A DNA stretch of 64,000 nucleotides from Planococcus sp. CPCC 101016 (lineage in GTDB: Bacteria; Bacillota; Bacilli; Bacillales_A; Planococcaceae), in NCBI RefSeq assembly GCF_007859295.1, contig NZ_VOHB01000002.1, positions 1,241,624 to 1,305,623 on the forward strand. Direction: 5' to 3'. Positions 1 to 8,021 of this stretch are shown here, piece by piece. A program made the position numbers and the translations under genes. Numbering within the stretch: the stretch's first letter is position 1; every line of letters starts with the position of its first letter. The notes under the pieces are model-generated. The model was given only the letters and a program-made list of their open reading frames with translations, made no database searches and was not told the DNA's origin.

Positions 1-590
1 GAGGGTTTAGCCGTGACGAAATCTGGTTCAACAGAGATAAGAGCGAAGAACTTTTTTGGGAAATGATGGATGAAGTTAATGAAGAAGCCGATTTCGTAAT
101 GGAAGGCCCGCTTTGGATCCAAGTCCAGGCTATGGATAAAGGTCTTGAAGTCACAGTAACACGTGCTCAGTTAACTAAAGATGGGCAGAAGCTTGATATG
201 CCTGATGATATAGAAGAACGCCGCAAAATGTTCGCAAGTGAAGATACTGTTACTCCGGAATTTGATGAATTTGAACCGGTTTTTGATGAACCTGATATTA
301 AGAAACTTGAATATACATTTGTCTTCTCAGAAGTGGAAGAGCTGTTACCGATTGCGAGACGTTTAATGTACGTACCGATCGAATCAGCGGTTTATCATTT
401 TGAGAATAAATATTACCTTTATACAAGTTTTGATGAAATCCTTCATTCTGAAGAAGACATCAAAAACAATGTGAGTATCATCACTGAATATCTACGGATT
501 TCACCCGTTACGGTTCACCGTCTTGAAGAATACGGTAAACCGATTTTCAAAGAAGATGCGCTCTCAAATGTTCTACATTATTTTGGCTAA
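1..590 (+). CDS. mecA: Adaptor protein MecA (5' truncated by window)
   Basis: MecA is the adaptor that delivers ComK and other substrates to the ClpC-ClpP protease, and so controls competence. The first complete codon is at position 3. The open frame from there gives 195 residues, against roughly 220 for the family, so about 20-25 N-terminal residues lie outside the window. The conserved block EELFWEMMDEV, then GPLWIQVQAMDKGLEV, and the C-terminal HRLEEYGK region match MecA. The variable acidic linker lies between the N- and C-terminal domains as usual. coiA follows, as in Bacillus. A strong hairpin terminator follows the stop. Identification is secure; only the start is missing. Confidence 0.95.
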   Translation, partial: GFSRDEIWFNRDKSEELFWEMMDEVNEEADFVMEGPLWIQVQAMDKGLEVTVTRAQLTKDGQKLDMPDDIEERRKMFASEDTVTPEFDEFEPVFDEPDIKKLEYTFVFSEVEELLPIARRLMYVPIESAVYHFENKYYLYTSFDEILHSEEDIKNNVSIITEYLRISPVTVHRLEEYGKPIFKEDALSNVLHYFG

Positions 591-617
591 GATCTCCTTT
601 ACAGGAGATCTTTTTTT
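589..617 (+). terminator. Rho-independent terminator of mecA
   Basis: A 9-bp stem (AAGATCTCC / GGAGATCTT) with a 6-nt loop is followed by a run of T. It overlaps the mecA stop codon. Confidence 0.85.
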
Positions 618-660
618 ATTGCCATGTTCTCTTTAATTCCATAGACTGGGAGAAAGGAGA

Positions 661-1767
661 GTGATTAGCATAATAGTGGCCAAGACAAAGCAACAGGAAT
701 TATTTTATCTAACTGGAAAGTACGATCGAGAAGAGCTTCGGAAAATTCGTTTGCATGAGCAGTTTTTCTGTCCTACCTGCCATGCTCCGCTGCTAATGAA
801 AATCGGAGAAATCAACATCCCTCATTTTGCGCATAAGACCCTTTCTGCCTGCGACAAATTCAGCGAACCTGAATCCTCTTTACACCTGCAAGGAAAACTT
901 CATCTGTATCATTTCTTCCACCAGTTAAACTTCAAAGTTGAATTAGAGAAATATTTTTCAATGACTCGCCAGCGCGTTGACCTTTTGGTCGATGGGCACT
1001 ACGCCCTTGAATTTCAATGCAGCGCGATTCCGGTGCTACAGCTTAATGAGCGATCGAACGGCTATCGGCAGCTCAACATGAAGCCGATTTGGTTAAAGGG
1101 CTTGAAAGAGCCATGTCTTGAAGAAATTGGGCTGCTGCACCTGAAATCATATGAAATTGCTATGCGGCAAAGCCAGGGAGGAGTTTCCTTTATCCTGCTA
1201 TTCTATCCGCCAGGGAATCGCTTTTATTATCATTCGAATTTGTTCTATATCAGCTCAAATCGATGGATAGGCAAAACCAAATCAATTCAGGCGACAAAGC
1301 AGGTTTTTCCTTTTGCAGTACCCAAACAGCTGTCCAAAGAAGAATTCAATAAGGTGCTCGGAATTTTTCGGCATTCAAAACGGCGATTTATCCGCAATCA
1401 GTTGTATACGGAAAATCGAGTGAAAAATACTTTCTGCCGGCTGTGCTATGAGTTGCGATTGGATGCAGCGAATGTTCCCGACCTTTTCGGAATTCCTTGG
1501 CTCCGTGCCGAATGCTTAAAACAGCATCCAATAATTTGGCAGCTTCAAGCAGTTGTAGCCTGGGAGAAAGGCATATCTATAGGTGCGCTGATCGCTTCCG
1601 GAAGAATGACCTTAGCCGATCCGAGTCTGGCTGATGAGGCAGAGGCTATGGTGACAGACTATCTGCAGCTTTATTTGTCTGCCAAAGAAAAAACTCTTAC
1701 AGATTCCAGCTTTTTGGATATTGTCTATGATAACTATTGCAAAACCGTTCGAAAATTGAGAAAATAG
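661..1767 (+). CDS. coiA: Competence protein CoiA
   Basis: CoiA is a ComK-dependent competence protein needed for efficient recombination of incoming DNA, predicted to be nuclease-like. Residues 37-40 are CPTC, followed by HFAH near 55-58, a zinc-ribbon-like N-terminus. Residues 107-119 contain D(x9)ExQ, a PD-(D/E)XK-type nuclease signature (VDLLVDG...LEFQCS). Length is 368 residues if the GTG at 661 is used. The ribosome binding site AAAGGAG ends only one base before it, so a slightly later start (GTG at 676, or a rare ATT/ATA between) is possible. Placement between mecA and pepF matches B. subtilis yjbF. Family assignment is firm; the exact start is not. Confidence 0.9.
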   Translation: MISIIVAKTKQQELFYLTGKYDREELRKIRLHEQFFCPTCHAPLLMKIGEINIPHFAHKTLSACDKFSEPESSLHLQGKLHLYHFFHQLNFKVELEKYFSMTRQRVDLLVDGHYALEFQCSAIPVLQLNERSNGYRQLNMKPIWLKGLKEPCLEEIGLLHLKSYEIAMRQSQGGVSFILLFYPPGNRFYYHSNLFYISSNRWIGKTKSIQATKQVFPFAVPKQLSKEEFNKVLGIFRHSKRRFIRNQLYTENRVKNTFCRLCYELRLDAANVPDLFGIPWLRAECLKQHPIIWQLQAVVAWEKGISIGALIASGRMTLADPSLADEAEAMVTDYLQLYLSAKEKTLTDSSFLDIVYDNYCKTVRKLRK

Positions 1768-1812
1768 GGTGTAGTTCGTTTCCCGAAAGAATGGGACAGA
1801 GGAGGAAGTTAA

Positions 1813-3621
1813 ATGGTTAACAAAGTATTAACAAGAGAAGAAGTTCCGACAGAACTGACGTGGAAATTAGAAGATATATTTGAAACTGATGAGCTTTGGG
1901 AAAAAGAGTTTGTGGAAGTCGCAGCTCTGGGCGATAAAGCGGAATCCTATCAAGGCAAGCTGCAGGAAAGCGCTGAAGCTTTATACGAAGTACTGGTTTA
2001 CAAAGATGAATTGACCGAGCGTCTGAGACGTCTCTATACGTATTCGCATATGCGCTATGACCAAGACACCACCAATTCGAAATACCAAGCGATGGACAGC
2101 CGCGTGAAATCTTTGTTCGCAAAGGTATCAGCGGGCTTATCCTTCCTGACTCCTGAAATTTTGGCATTGGAAGAATCTGTGCTGAACCAATACGTAGCAA
2201 GTCACCAGGGCTTGAGTTTGTATAAACAGGCGCTTGAGGAATTGAATTCATTGCGTCCGCATGTGTTGCCTGCAGAGCAGGAGTCTCTGCTCGCCCAAAT
2301 GTCTGAAGTGAGCCGTGCTTCTTCAGAAACATTCGGCATGCTGAACAATGCAGATCTTGAATTTCCGGAGATAGAAGATGAGTCAGGCGAAAAAGTTCAA
2401 ATTACGCATGGCAATTATATCCGTTTCCTCGAAAGCAAAGATCGCCGTGTCCGTGAAGATGCATTCAAAGCAGTCTATGCGACGTACGGCAAATTCCGGA
2501 ATACTTTTGCTTCTACTTTATCAGGCAATATCAAACGCGATAACGTCGATGCACGGATTCGGAAATTTGAATCGGCGCGCCAAGCAGCTTTAGCAGATGA
2601 TCATATCCCGGAAGCGGTATATGATAATTTGGTAGAGACTGTTAATAACAACCTTCACCTTCTCCATCGCTACGCAGCGTTGCGTAAGGAAGTACTAGGA
2701 ATCGATAAAGTTCATATGTGGGACATGCATACGCCTTTAGTCAAAGAAGTGAAGATGGAAATTCCTTATGAAAAAGCCACAGGAATCATGTTGAAAGGGC
2801 TTGAAGCATTGGGAGAGGAATATGTAGGCATTGTCAAAGAAGGCATTGATAACCGCTGGGTGGATGTTAAAGAGAACAAAGGGAAGCGCAGTGGAGCCTA
2901 TTCGTCTGGAGCCTATGGAACCAATCCATACATTCTGATGAACTGGCAGGATAACGTAGACAATCTGTTTACATTAGCGCATGAGTTTGGACATAGTGTC
3001 CACAGCTATTACACACGCGCAAATCAGCCTTACATTTACGGTGATTACTCAATCTTTGTGGCTGAAGTGGCTTCTACTACGAATGAAGCTTTGCTCAATG
3101 AATACATGGTAAACTCCACTGAAGACGATCAGGAACGCATTTACCTGTTGAATCACTGGCTTGACGGGTTCCGAGGCACCGTATTCCGCCAAACGATGTT
3201 CGCTGAATTCGAACACTTGATGCACAAAATGGATCAGGACGGGGAAGCACTCACAGCAGATCGTCTGACAGAAGTCTATTATGAGCTGAACCAAAAATAC
3301 TTTGGCCCGGACGTAGCGGTCGATGAAGAAATCGGCTTGGAATGGGCACGAATTCCACACTTCTATTATAATTATTACGTTTTCCAATATGCCACAGGCT
3401 TTAGCGCAGCTACTGCATTGAGCAAAGGCATTCTTGAAGAAGGACAGCCTGCAGTAGACCGCTACATCAATGAGTTCCTAAAGGCTGGCAGCTCAGATTA
3501 CCCGATTGAAGTGCTGAAAAAAGCCGGTGTCGATATGACGCAATCAAAAGCGGTTGAAGAGGCCTGCAAAGTTTTTGAACAAAAACTCAACGAACTTGAG
3601 AAACTATTGCTAAATAAATAA
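1813..3621 (+). CDS. pepF: Oligoendopeptidase F
   Basis: Cytosolic zinc metallopeptidase of family M3 that cleaves short peptides. The zinc site HEFGH is at residues 390-394, preceded by the M3-typical YSSGAYGTNPYILMNW stretch. The downstream FVAEVASTTNE supplies the third zinc ligand. The full length of 602 residues is normal for PepF. GAGGAGGAAGTTA before the ATG is a good ribosome binding site. It lies between coiA and spxH as in B. subtilis yjbG. In competent bacilli PepF may also process signalling peptides, but nothing in the sequence here tests that. A terminator follows directly. Confidence 0.96.
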   Translation: MVNKVLTREEVPTELTWKLEDIFETDELWEKEFVEVAALGDKAESYQGKLQESAEALYEVLVYKDELTERLRRLYTYSHMRYDQDTTNSKYQAMDSRVKSLFAKVSAGLSFLTPEILALEESVLNQYVASHQGLSLYKQALEELNSLRPHVLPAEQESLLAQMSEVSRASSETFGMLNNADLEFPEIEDESGEKVQITHGNYIRFLESKDRRVREDAFKAVYATYGKFRNTFASTLSGNIKRDNVDARIRKFESARQAALADDHIPEAVYDNLVETVNNNLHLLHRYAALRKEVLGIDKVHMWDMHTPLVKEVKMEIPYEKATGIMLKGLEALGEEYVGIVKEGIDNRWVDVKENKGKRSGAYSSGAYGTNPYILMNWQDNVDNLFTLAHEFGHSVHSYYTRANQPYIYGDYSIFVAEVASTTNEALLNEYMVNSTEDDQERIYLLNHWLDGFRGTVFRQTMFAEFEHLMHKMDQDGEALTADRLTEVYYELNQKYFGPDVAVDEEIGLEWARIPHFYYNYYVFQYATGFSAATALSKGILEEGQPAVDRYINEFLKAGSSDYPIEVLKKAGVDMTQSKAVEEACKVFEQKLNELEKLLLNK

Positions 3622-3629
3622 GAGAGAAG

Positions 3630-3668
3630 AAGAAGCTGATATAGCTACTCAGCTTCTTTCTTTTTATT
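3630..3668 (+). terminator. Rho-independent terminator of pepF
   Basis: A 10-bp perfect stem AAGAAGCTGA / TCAGCTTCTT is followed by a T-rich tract. Confidence 0.85.
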
Positions 3669-3749
3669 ATTTCAAAATAACATGTTCTAATCAAAGATAT
3701 TTATTTTCTAAATTGATTATGACGAATTTGTGAAAGTCTTTGTGAATTA

Positions 3750-3778
3750 TTGCATTAACTATTATCCCGTGATAAGAT
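3750..3778 (+). promoter_or_regulatory. Sigma-A promoter of the RoxS-like RNA
   Basis: TTGCAT (3750-3755), a 17-bp spacer and TAAGAT (3773-3778). The predicted start at about 3785 falls inside the Rex/Fnr-like operator just downstream. Confidence 0.75.
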
Positions 3779-3783
3779 TAAGT

Positions 3784-3799
3784 TGTGAAATAAATCACA
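3784..3799 (+). promoter_or_regulatory. Rex/Fnr-type operator at the RoxS start
   Basis: TGTGA-N6-TCACA, a perfect palindrome overlapping the predicted transcription start. The same consensus serves Rex (NADH-sensing) and CRP/Fnr-family regulators. Known B. subtilis RoxS is controlled by Rex and ResD, so Rex is the more likely binder. Which protein binds cannot be told from the site. Confidence 0.7.
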
Positions 3800-3897
3800 T
3801 ACAAACATACACCCCTTTGTTTGAGCGTGAACATTTCTCCCATCCCCTTTGTGTAATATAGAAAGGCGCCTTCCGGACGTGGAAGGCGCCTTTCGCT
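3785..3897 (+). ncRNA. roxS: RoxS/RsaE-type regulatory small RNA
   Basis: The stretch begins GAAATAAATCACATACAAAC. It carries C-rich single-stranded seeds ACCCCTTTGTTTG and CTCCCATCCCCTTTGTG, which I recognise as the conserved core of the RsaE (Staphylococcus) / RoxS (Bacillus) family. It ends in a perfect 14-bp hairpin (3861-3874 with 3881-3894) and a short T-containing tail. The length of about 113 nt fits. RoxS pairs with mRNAs of central metabolism and redox balance through its C-rich motifs. The sigma-A promoter and Rex-type operator upstream agree with the known regulation. The end points are estimates. Confidence 0.9.
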
Positions 3898-3950
3898 TTG
3901 GTTCCAGAAAAGCGGAAGCAGTCGTGTAGATTCGACGGGTATAACTGAAT

Positions 3951-4097
3951 ATATTATTATTATTATTATTCCATTAAATTGGAAATACTTTCAGATTGCG
4001 TACAAATACTTTCTGTTTAAGGAAAAATACTTTCCATAGACGCCAAAATACTTGCCAATAAATCGTGAATACTTGCTAAAGCCAGTAATACATCAAA
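3951..4097. repeat. ATT microsatellite and five AATACTT repeats on a 21-bp period
   Basis: A short ATT tract (about 3951-3971) is followed by the octamer AAATACTT at 3983, 4004, 4025 and 4046, and GAATACTT at 4067. The spacing is exactly 21 bp each time. A weaker copy (TAATACAT) near 4087 breaks the period. Sequence between copies is only partly conserved. The array sits between RoxS and the spxH terminator. Two helical turns per unit suggest protein binding on one face of DNA. Alternatively, 21 nt equals seven codons, so a decayed coding repeat is possible. Function unknown. Confidence 0.8.
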
Positions 4098-4136
4098 AAA
4101 ATAACCTGTCTCCCAAAAGGGAGGCAGGTTATTTTA
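4095..4136 (-). terminator. Terminator of yjbI-spxH
   Basis: A 16-bp stem (4099-4114 with 4119-4134, one G-T pair) with an AAAA loop. On the minus strand it is followed by a run of seven T. It overlaps the spxH stop codon. Confidence 0.85.
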
Positions 4137-4926
4137 CTTTCCACAAGGTTTCTTTCGGCATGCAAATGCGTTCGAGTTTTTGTTGAAGAACTTGTTTTTT
4201 TAACTCGCATTCTGCGGTTTGCTCAGAAATATTGTATATAGAAGCAATTTCTCTAGTTGCCATAGTTGAGTATTTAGTAAAGAGATCGTCCAAGGAAGGT
4301 GGGGTTTGCCGATTCAGGCTTTCTTCGCCCATCATTTCCTGTAGAATCGTTTGGTAAACATCATATGAATAAAGGCCAGATACTTTAACACCTTCGTCTT
4401 CAATACATTCATTGAAAAAAACGATACTTGGTACTTCGTTGATTTCCATCTCGCGGGTAATCTGTAAATCGCATTGAAAAGCTTTCGCGGTATGTACAGA
4501 ATGGAAATCCAACTTGAATTCTTCCTGATCCAGTTCTGCTTCTTCCGCGATTTCCAATAGGACGCTGTAAGAAGAAACGTCTTTTGACTGAAGGAACAGA
4601 TGCTCCTGCAGTTTGTGTAAGAACCGGTTTCCGGATCGCTTTCCTTGAAGCTCCGCAGCCTTTATGGCAACGGAGGGCAATACAGGATGAGTTAAGTTAT
4701 CGGTATCGATATTTGCTGAAAGTGTTGCTTTGTTTAAGTTGAATAGTTGCGTACTCAAGACAACTCTCATAGAAAAATAATGGCCGTACTCAATTTGTAA
4801 TTTTCGGATGACTGCCTGCAGCTCCCAGCATTCCGGATTCAGGGGATCTACGAAAACATACAGTTCCATTGGTTTGAAAGAATTCGCAGGTTCGCGAATT
4901 TCTTGGGCCAAATCTAGATTGCTCAC
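4129..4926 (-). CDS. spxH: SpxH (YjbH)-type ClpXP adaptor, atypical active site
   Basis: SpxH/YjbH is a thioredoxin-fold (DsbA-like) adaptor that presents the redox regulator Spx to ClpXP. The residue 23-40 stretch (YVFVDPLNPECWELQAVI) matches the family, but the usual CPEC reads NPEC (Asn30, Cys33), so the first cysteine is missing. The N-terminal His/Cys-rich zinc-binding extension of B. subtilis SpxH is also absent. The rest aligns by eye, including AFKAAELQG-like, LQCD-like and YSYDVY segments. Length is 265 residues. Translation starts at a GTG that overlaps the yjbI stop (GTGA), with GAGGAGGAG upstream, so the two genes are coupled. The dithiol redox/zinc sensing mode may be lost or changed. 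Family call firm, mechanism inferred. Confidence 0.88.
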   Translation of the reverse strand: MSNLDLAQEIREPANSFKPMELYVFVDPLNPECWELQAVIRKLQIEYGHYFSMRVVLSTQLFNLNKATLSANIDTDNLTHPVLPSVAIKAAELQGKRSGNRFLHKLQEHLFLQSKDVSSYSVLLEIAEEAELDQEEFKLDFHSVHTAKAFQCDLQITREMEINEVPSIVFFNECIEDEGVKVSGLYSYDVYQTILQEMMGEESLNRQTPPSLDDLFTKYSTMATREIASIYNISEQTAECELKKQVLQQKLERICMPKETLWKVK

Positions 4927-5321
4927 TCCAACTCCTCCTCACTATCAGACTCATTGATCATATGATGTGCAGTTAAAACAAGTCGATTGTATAAGGTTTC
5001 GCGAAATTTCCCACTTAACCCTACTTCGTCCATTGCTTCACTCATGCACTCAAGCCAAGCCTGAGCTCTAGCAGGTGTAATTGCGAACGGGCTGTGTCTT
5101 GCTCTTAATCTTGGGTGTCCATGTTCTTCTGAGTATATATTGGGTCCACCTAAATATTGGGTTAAGAATTGTTTTTGTTTACGGGCCGTTTCTGAAAGGT
5201 CATCTGGAAAAATAGGCTGCAGCTTTGGATGTGCCGCTACGCGAGTATAAAATGCATCGACTAACTGAGATAATGTTTCCGCACCAATCTCTTCATACGG
5301 AATAATCGGTTTTCCAGTCAT
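4923..5321 (-). CDS. yjbI: Truncated hemoglobin (group II, YjbI)
   Basis: Small heme-binding globin of the trHbO group, about 132 residues. Tyr25 sits in the B-helix position B10, His76 (RARHSPF) is the proximal heme ligand, and Trp89 (AQAWLECM) is the G8 tryptophan typical of group II. In Bacillus the yjbI product is needed with SpxH for Spx control, and in related bacteria it handles oxygen or NO. Here the gene is first in a two-gene operon with spxH, overlapping by four bases. A sigma-A promoter lies 33-61 bp upstream. Confidence 0.92.
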   Translation of the reverse strand: MTGKPIIPYEEIGAETLSQLVDAFYTRVAAHPKLQPIFPDDLSETARKQKQFLTQYLGGPNIYSEEHGHPRLRARHSPFAITPARAQAWLECMSEAMDEVGLSGKFRETLYNRLVLTAHHMINESDSEEELE

Positions 5322-5353
5322 TATCGTGTCTCCTTTGCTTTAGCTGTAAATTC

Positions 5354-5382
5354 ATTCTAACAACGCAGCACGAATATCTCAA
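5354..5382 (-). promoter_or_regulatory. Sigma-A promoter of yjbI-spxH
   Basis: On the minus strand TTGAGA (5382-5377), 17 bp, TAGAAT (5359-5354). The distance to the yjbI ATG is short. Confidence 0.6.
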
Positions 5383-5422
5383 CCAAATCGATTGAGGAGA
5401 TGGGAGATATTGGATTTATAAT

Positions 5423-6013
5423 CTATTGGTCTTCGGAATGTGCCGCTGCAGATTGCATGAAACGTGCGATTTTTTTGTTTGCGGGACGTTCTTGGATTTT
5501 GTGCTGGTCAAGGAACTCAAGGAATCGTTTATGTCCTGCTTCAGCATCCGACACTTCAAATTCCAACTCAAAATCTTCTTGACCATTGTATTCTGAATGG
5601 TCGATTACGAGCAAGCCATCGAGGTACTCGAATTCGACACGGTGTGTGGTCAGTGTGCCAATCTGTTTGAGTTCAGGGAGTGATACATCCATTGTCTGAA
5701 GAGCTTCTGCTACTTCAGTAGCTTCAAATGTATTCAATTCAAGCATACGACGTGCCTGTTCACGGGTCAATTGATCCGTGATTTCATAATGGCCAACAGT
5801 TGCAGGGATCTTCAGGGTGCATTCAAATCGCCCGTTTTTTTGCCGGATGCGTAGGGCACTCTTTTGTCTTTTTAGCTCAAAGTCGGCTGTATCGAAATAA
5901 TGATTGTGCTGTGTGACGGGGTTGATATGGAAATCGGCAAATTCTTTCAGCAAATGTGCATACTCTTCTTTTGTCAGCATATTTTTAAATTCAATTTCAA
6001 GTTCTTTTGACAT
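5423..6013 (-). CDS. yjbK: CYTH-domain protein YjbK
   Basis: CYTH (CyaB/thiamine triphosphatase) tunnel-fold protein that likely binds or hydrolyses triphosphates or polyphosphate. The signature ExExK is at residues 6-10 (EIEFK). Later charged strands (RIRQKNGRFECTLK, HRVEFEYLDGLLVIDHSEYNG, EDFELEFEV) supply the other tunnel residues. I chose ATG at 6013 because AGAGAGG sits 8 bp upstream; a GTG nine bases earlier overlaps that site. It gives 196 residues. The gene diverges from yjbL. Adjacency to the alarmone synthetase yjbM is conserved in bacilli and suggests nucleotide-signalling context, but the substrate is unknown. Confidence 0.88.
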   Translation of the reverse strand: MSKELEIEFKNMLTKEEYAHLLKEFADFHINPVTQHNHYFDTADFELKRQKSALRIRQKNGRFECTLKIPATVGHYEITDQLTREQARRMLELNTFEATEVAEALQTMDVSLPELKQIGTLTTHRVEFEYLDGLLVIDHSEYNGQEDFELEFEVSDAEAGHKRFLEFLDQHKIQERPANKKIARFMQSAAAHSEDQ

Positions 6014-6124
6014 GTTGAACACCTCTCTAGTAACTTCATTATCGGATAGTTTAGTGCAAACTGCAACGAATGGCAGAGCTGTGGTAAAATATCATTATTA
6101 AGAAGTCAGAAAGGAAGTATCGAT

Positions 6125-6514
6125 TTGCATAAATTAGTGGCAGTAAACAGAACCCATATGACTGAAAATGAAATTGAGTTCTTTATTGATGAAATCGAAC
6201 CGGCAGAATCAATTGAAGCGTCGGGTCAAATGCTTACGGATTCCGACAATCAGGCGTTTGTCTATTTGCTGGATACGGGTACTGAATATATATATGTTCA
6301 ATTTGACATACATACATGGCCGGCGTTGACCAAAGCGCTGCAGCTGAAAAAAGTTCCGCTTCTGACATGGGGCAAACAAATCATGCCGCTTGCGGATTTC
6401 CATGAAGAGCTATGGATGCTGGTGGAAAACATAGAAGGCAATGACAATTACGGTGAAGCTTTCCGCACCGCTGTAGAACAGGCATTTCATGAGGCACTTG
6501 CTTCACGATCTTGA
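6125..6514 (+). CDS. yjbL: YjbL-like hypothetical protein
   Basis: A 129-residue protein with no catalytic motif that I recognise. The N-terminus (HKLVAVNRTHMTENEIEFFI) and position between yjbK and yjbM match B. subtilis yjbL. It starts at TTG, with AAAGGAAG nine bases upstream. Composition is acidic and soluble, with no signal peptide or membrane segment. It is the first gene of the block yjbL-yjbM-nadK-yjbO, separated from yjbM by about 20 bp. Function unknown. The symbol rests on synteny and partial similarity. Confidence 0.7.
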   Translation: MHKLVAVNRTHMTENEIEFFIDEIEPAESIEASGQMLTDSDNQAFVYLLDTGTEYIYVQFDIHTWPALTKALQLKKVPLLTWGKQIMPLADFHEELWMLVENIEGNDNYGEAFRTAVEQAFHEALASRS

Positions 6515-6535
6515 AAGAAGTGAGGAGGACCGGAG

Positions 6536-7207
6536 ATGGGTCAATGGAATCGATTTTTAGCACCATATAAACAGGCAGTGGACGAATTAAAAATAAAATT
6601 CAAAGGGATGCGAAGCCAGTTTGAGAACGACAATACAAATTCACCGATCGAATTTGTAACGGGCCGAGTCAAACCTTTAGCCAGCATCTACGATAAAACC
6701 CTTGAAAAAGGCATTCCATTTGAGCCTTCCGAAGAACTTGCCCATCAATTGCAGGACATTGCGGGAATCCGGATGATGTGTCAATTTGTCGGAGATATCG
6801 AAACCGTAGTTGGTTTGCTCAGACAGCGCAAGGACTTACGGATTGTAGAAGAAAAAGACTACATCTCCCACGAAAAGCAGAGTGGCTATCGATCTTACCA
6901 CGTTATTGTGGAGTATCCGGTCCAAACGATCAATGGGGAACAGCTGATTTTGGCGGAAATCCAAATCCGTACCCTGGCAATGAATTTTTGGGCTTCGATT
7001 GAGCATTCGTTGAATTACAAATATAAAGGTGTTTTTCCGGAAGAGATCAAGAACCGGCTTCAGCGTGCAGCGGAAGCCGCATTCCAATTGGATGAAGAAA
7101 TGTCACAGATTCGGGACGAAATTCAGGAAGCGCAAGCTTATTTTACTGAATTCAAGGAATCACCCGGTACACATTTTCGAACCGATAGAGAGGGAGGCCG
7201 ATCATAA
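6536..7207 (+). CDS. yjbM: Small alarmone synthetase (GTP pyrophosphokinase, YjbM/RelQ)
   Basis: A single RelA/SpoT synthetase domain without hydrolase or regulatory parts. It makes (p)ppGpp from ATP and GTP/GDP in the cytosol. Length is 223 residues, standard for RelQ-type enzymes. Motifs seen: [17 protein letters not shown] (basic synthetase entry), [39 protein letters not shown] (Mg/GTP site), and [30 protein letters not shown] lies upstream of the ATG. nadK follows two bases after its stop, so co-transcription is near certain. Confidence 0.95.
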   Translation: MGQWNRFLAPYKQAVDELKIKFKGMRSQFENDNTNSPIEFVTGRVKPLASIYDKTLEKGIPFEPSEELAHQLQDIAGIRMMCQFVGDIETVVGLLRQRKDLRIVEEKDYISHEKQSGYRSYHVIVEYPVQTINGEQLILAEIQIRTLAMNFWASIEHSLNYKYKGVFPEEIKNRLQRAAEAAFQLDEEMSQIRDEIQEAQAYFTEFKESPGTHFRTDREGGRS

Positions 7208-7209
7208 CG

Positions 7210-8016
7210 ATGAAATTTTATATCATATCCAGAAGCGACAAATTATCCAATGAATTAATGGCCACTGCGAGGAATTACTTAGAGGATTTTGGAATGGAAT
7301 GGAACGAAGAAGAACCAGATGTCGTCCTATCGATTGGCGGCGATGGGACTTTGCTTCATGCATTCCATAAATACAGCGAGAAGCTGGCGGATGTTGCCTT
7401 TGTCGGAATACATACAGGCCATCTAGGCTTTTATGCCGACTGGAAGCCGATTGAAATTGAAAAGCTGGTCTTGTCCATTGCCAAAAAGGAATACGAAGTA
7501 ATCGAGTATCCTTTGCTGGAAGTCAGCATCCACTACCAAAATCTAGATGAGCCGGCTGTTTATCTGGCTTTGAATGAATCGACTGTAAAATCACCGGACG
7601 TCACGCTGGTGATGGATGTCTTTTTGAATGAAAGCCATTTCGAACGCTTTAGAGGAGATGGCCTGTGCATGTCTACTCCTTCGGGGAGTACTGCCTATAA
7701 TAAAGCATTGGGCGGAGCAATCATTCACCCTTCACTTCAAGCGATGCAATTGACAGAGATGGCATCCATCAACAACCGGGTATTCCGGACAGTCGGATCG
7801 CCACTGGTTCTGCCGGGACATCACAGATGTGCTTTGCGTCCGGTAAAAGCACCTGACTTCATGGTCACTGTCGATCATCTGCAGCTGCTTCATAAAGACG
7901 TGAAATCGATCGAGTACAAAGTTGCCAATGAAAAAGTCCGCTTCGCGAGGTTCCGTGCTTTCCCATTCTGGCAGCGTGTCCACGATTCCTTTATCGATAG
8001 CGAGCTTTCGGATTGA
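7210..8016 (+). CDS. nadK: NAD kinase
   Basis: ATP- or polyphosphate-dependent NAD kinase making NADP. The diagnostic GGDGT is at residues 43-47, followed by the catalytic NE pair in [10 protein letters not shown] and the glycine-rich [14 protein letters not shown]. Length is 268 residues, typical of the short Gram-positive enzymes (B. subtilis ppnKA/yjbN). GAGGGAGG precedes the ATG. It overlaps or abuts yjbO and is in the same operon as yjbM. Confidence 0.96.
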   Translation: MKFYIISRSDKLSNELMATARNYLEDFGMEWNEEEPDVVLSIGGDGTLLHAFHKYSEKLADVAFVGIHTGHLGFYADWKPIEIEKLVLSIAKKEYEVIEYPLLEVSIHYQNLDEPAVYLALNESTVKSPDVTLVMDVFLNESHFERFRGDGLCMSTPSGSTAYNKALGGAIIHPSLQAMQLTEMASINNRVFRTVGSPLVLPGHHRCALRPVKAPDFMVTVDHLQLLHKDVKSIEYKVANEKVRFARFRAFPFWQRVHDSFIDSELSD

Positions 8017-8021
8017 ACGCC

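Noticed and set aside
1817..2332. 171-codon minus-strand frame inside pepF
   Set aside because: Entirely antisense to a well-identified gene, no ribosome binding site, no recognisable motif.
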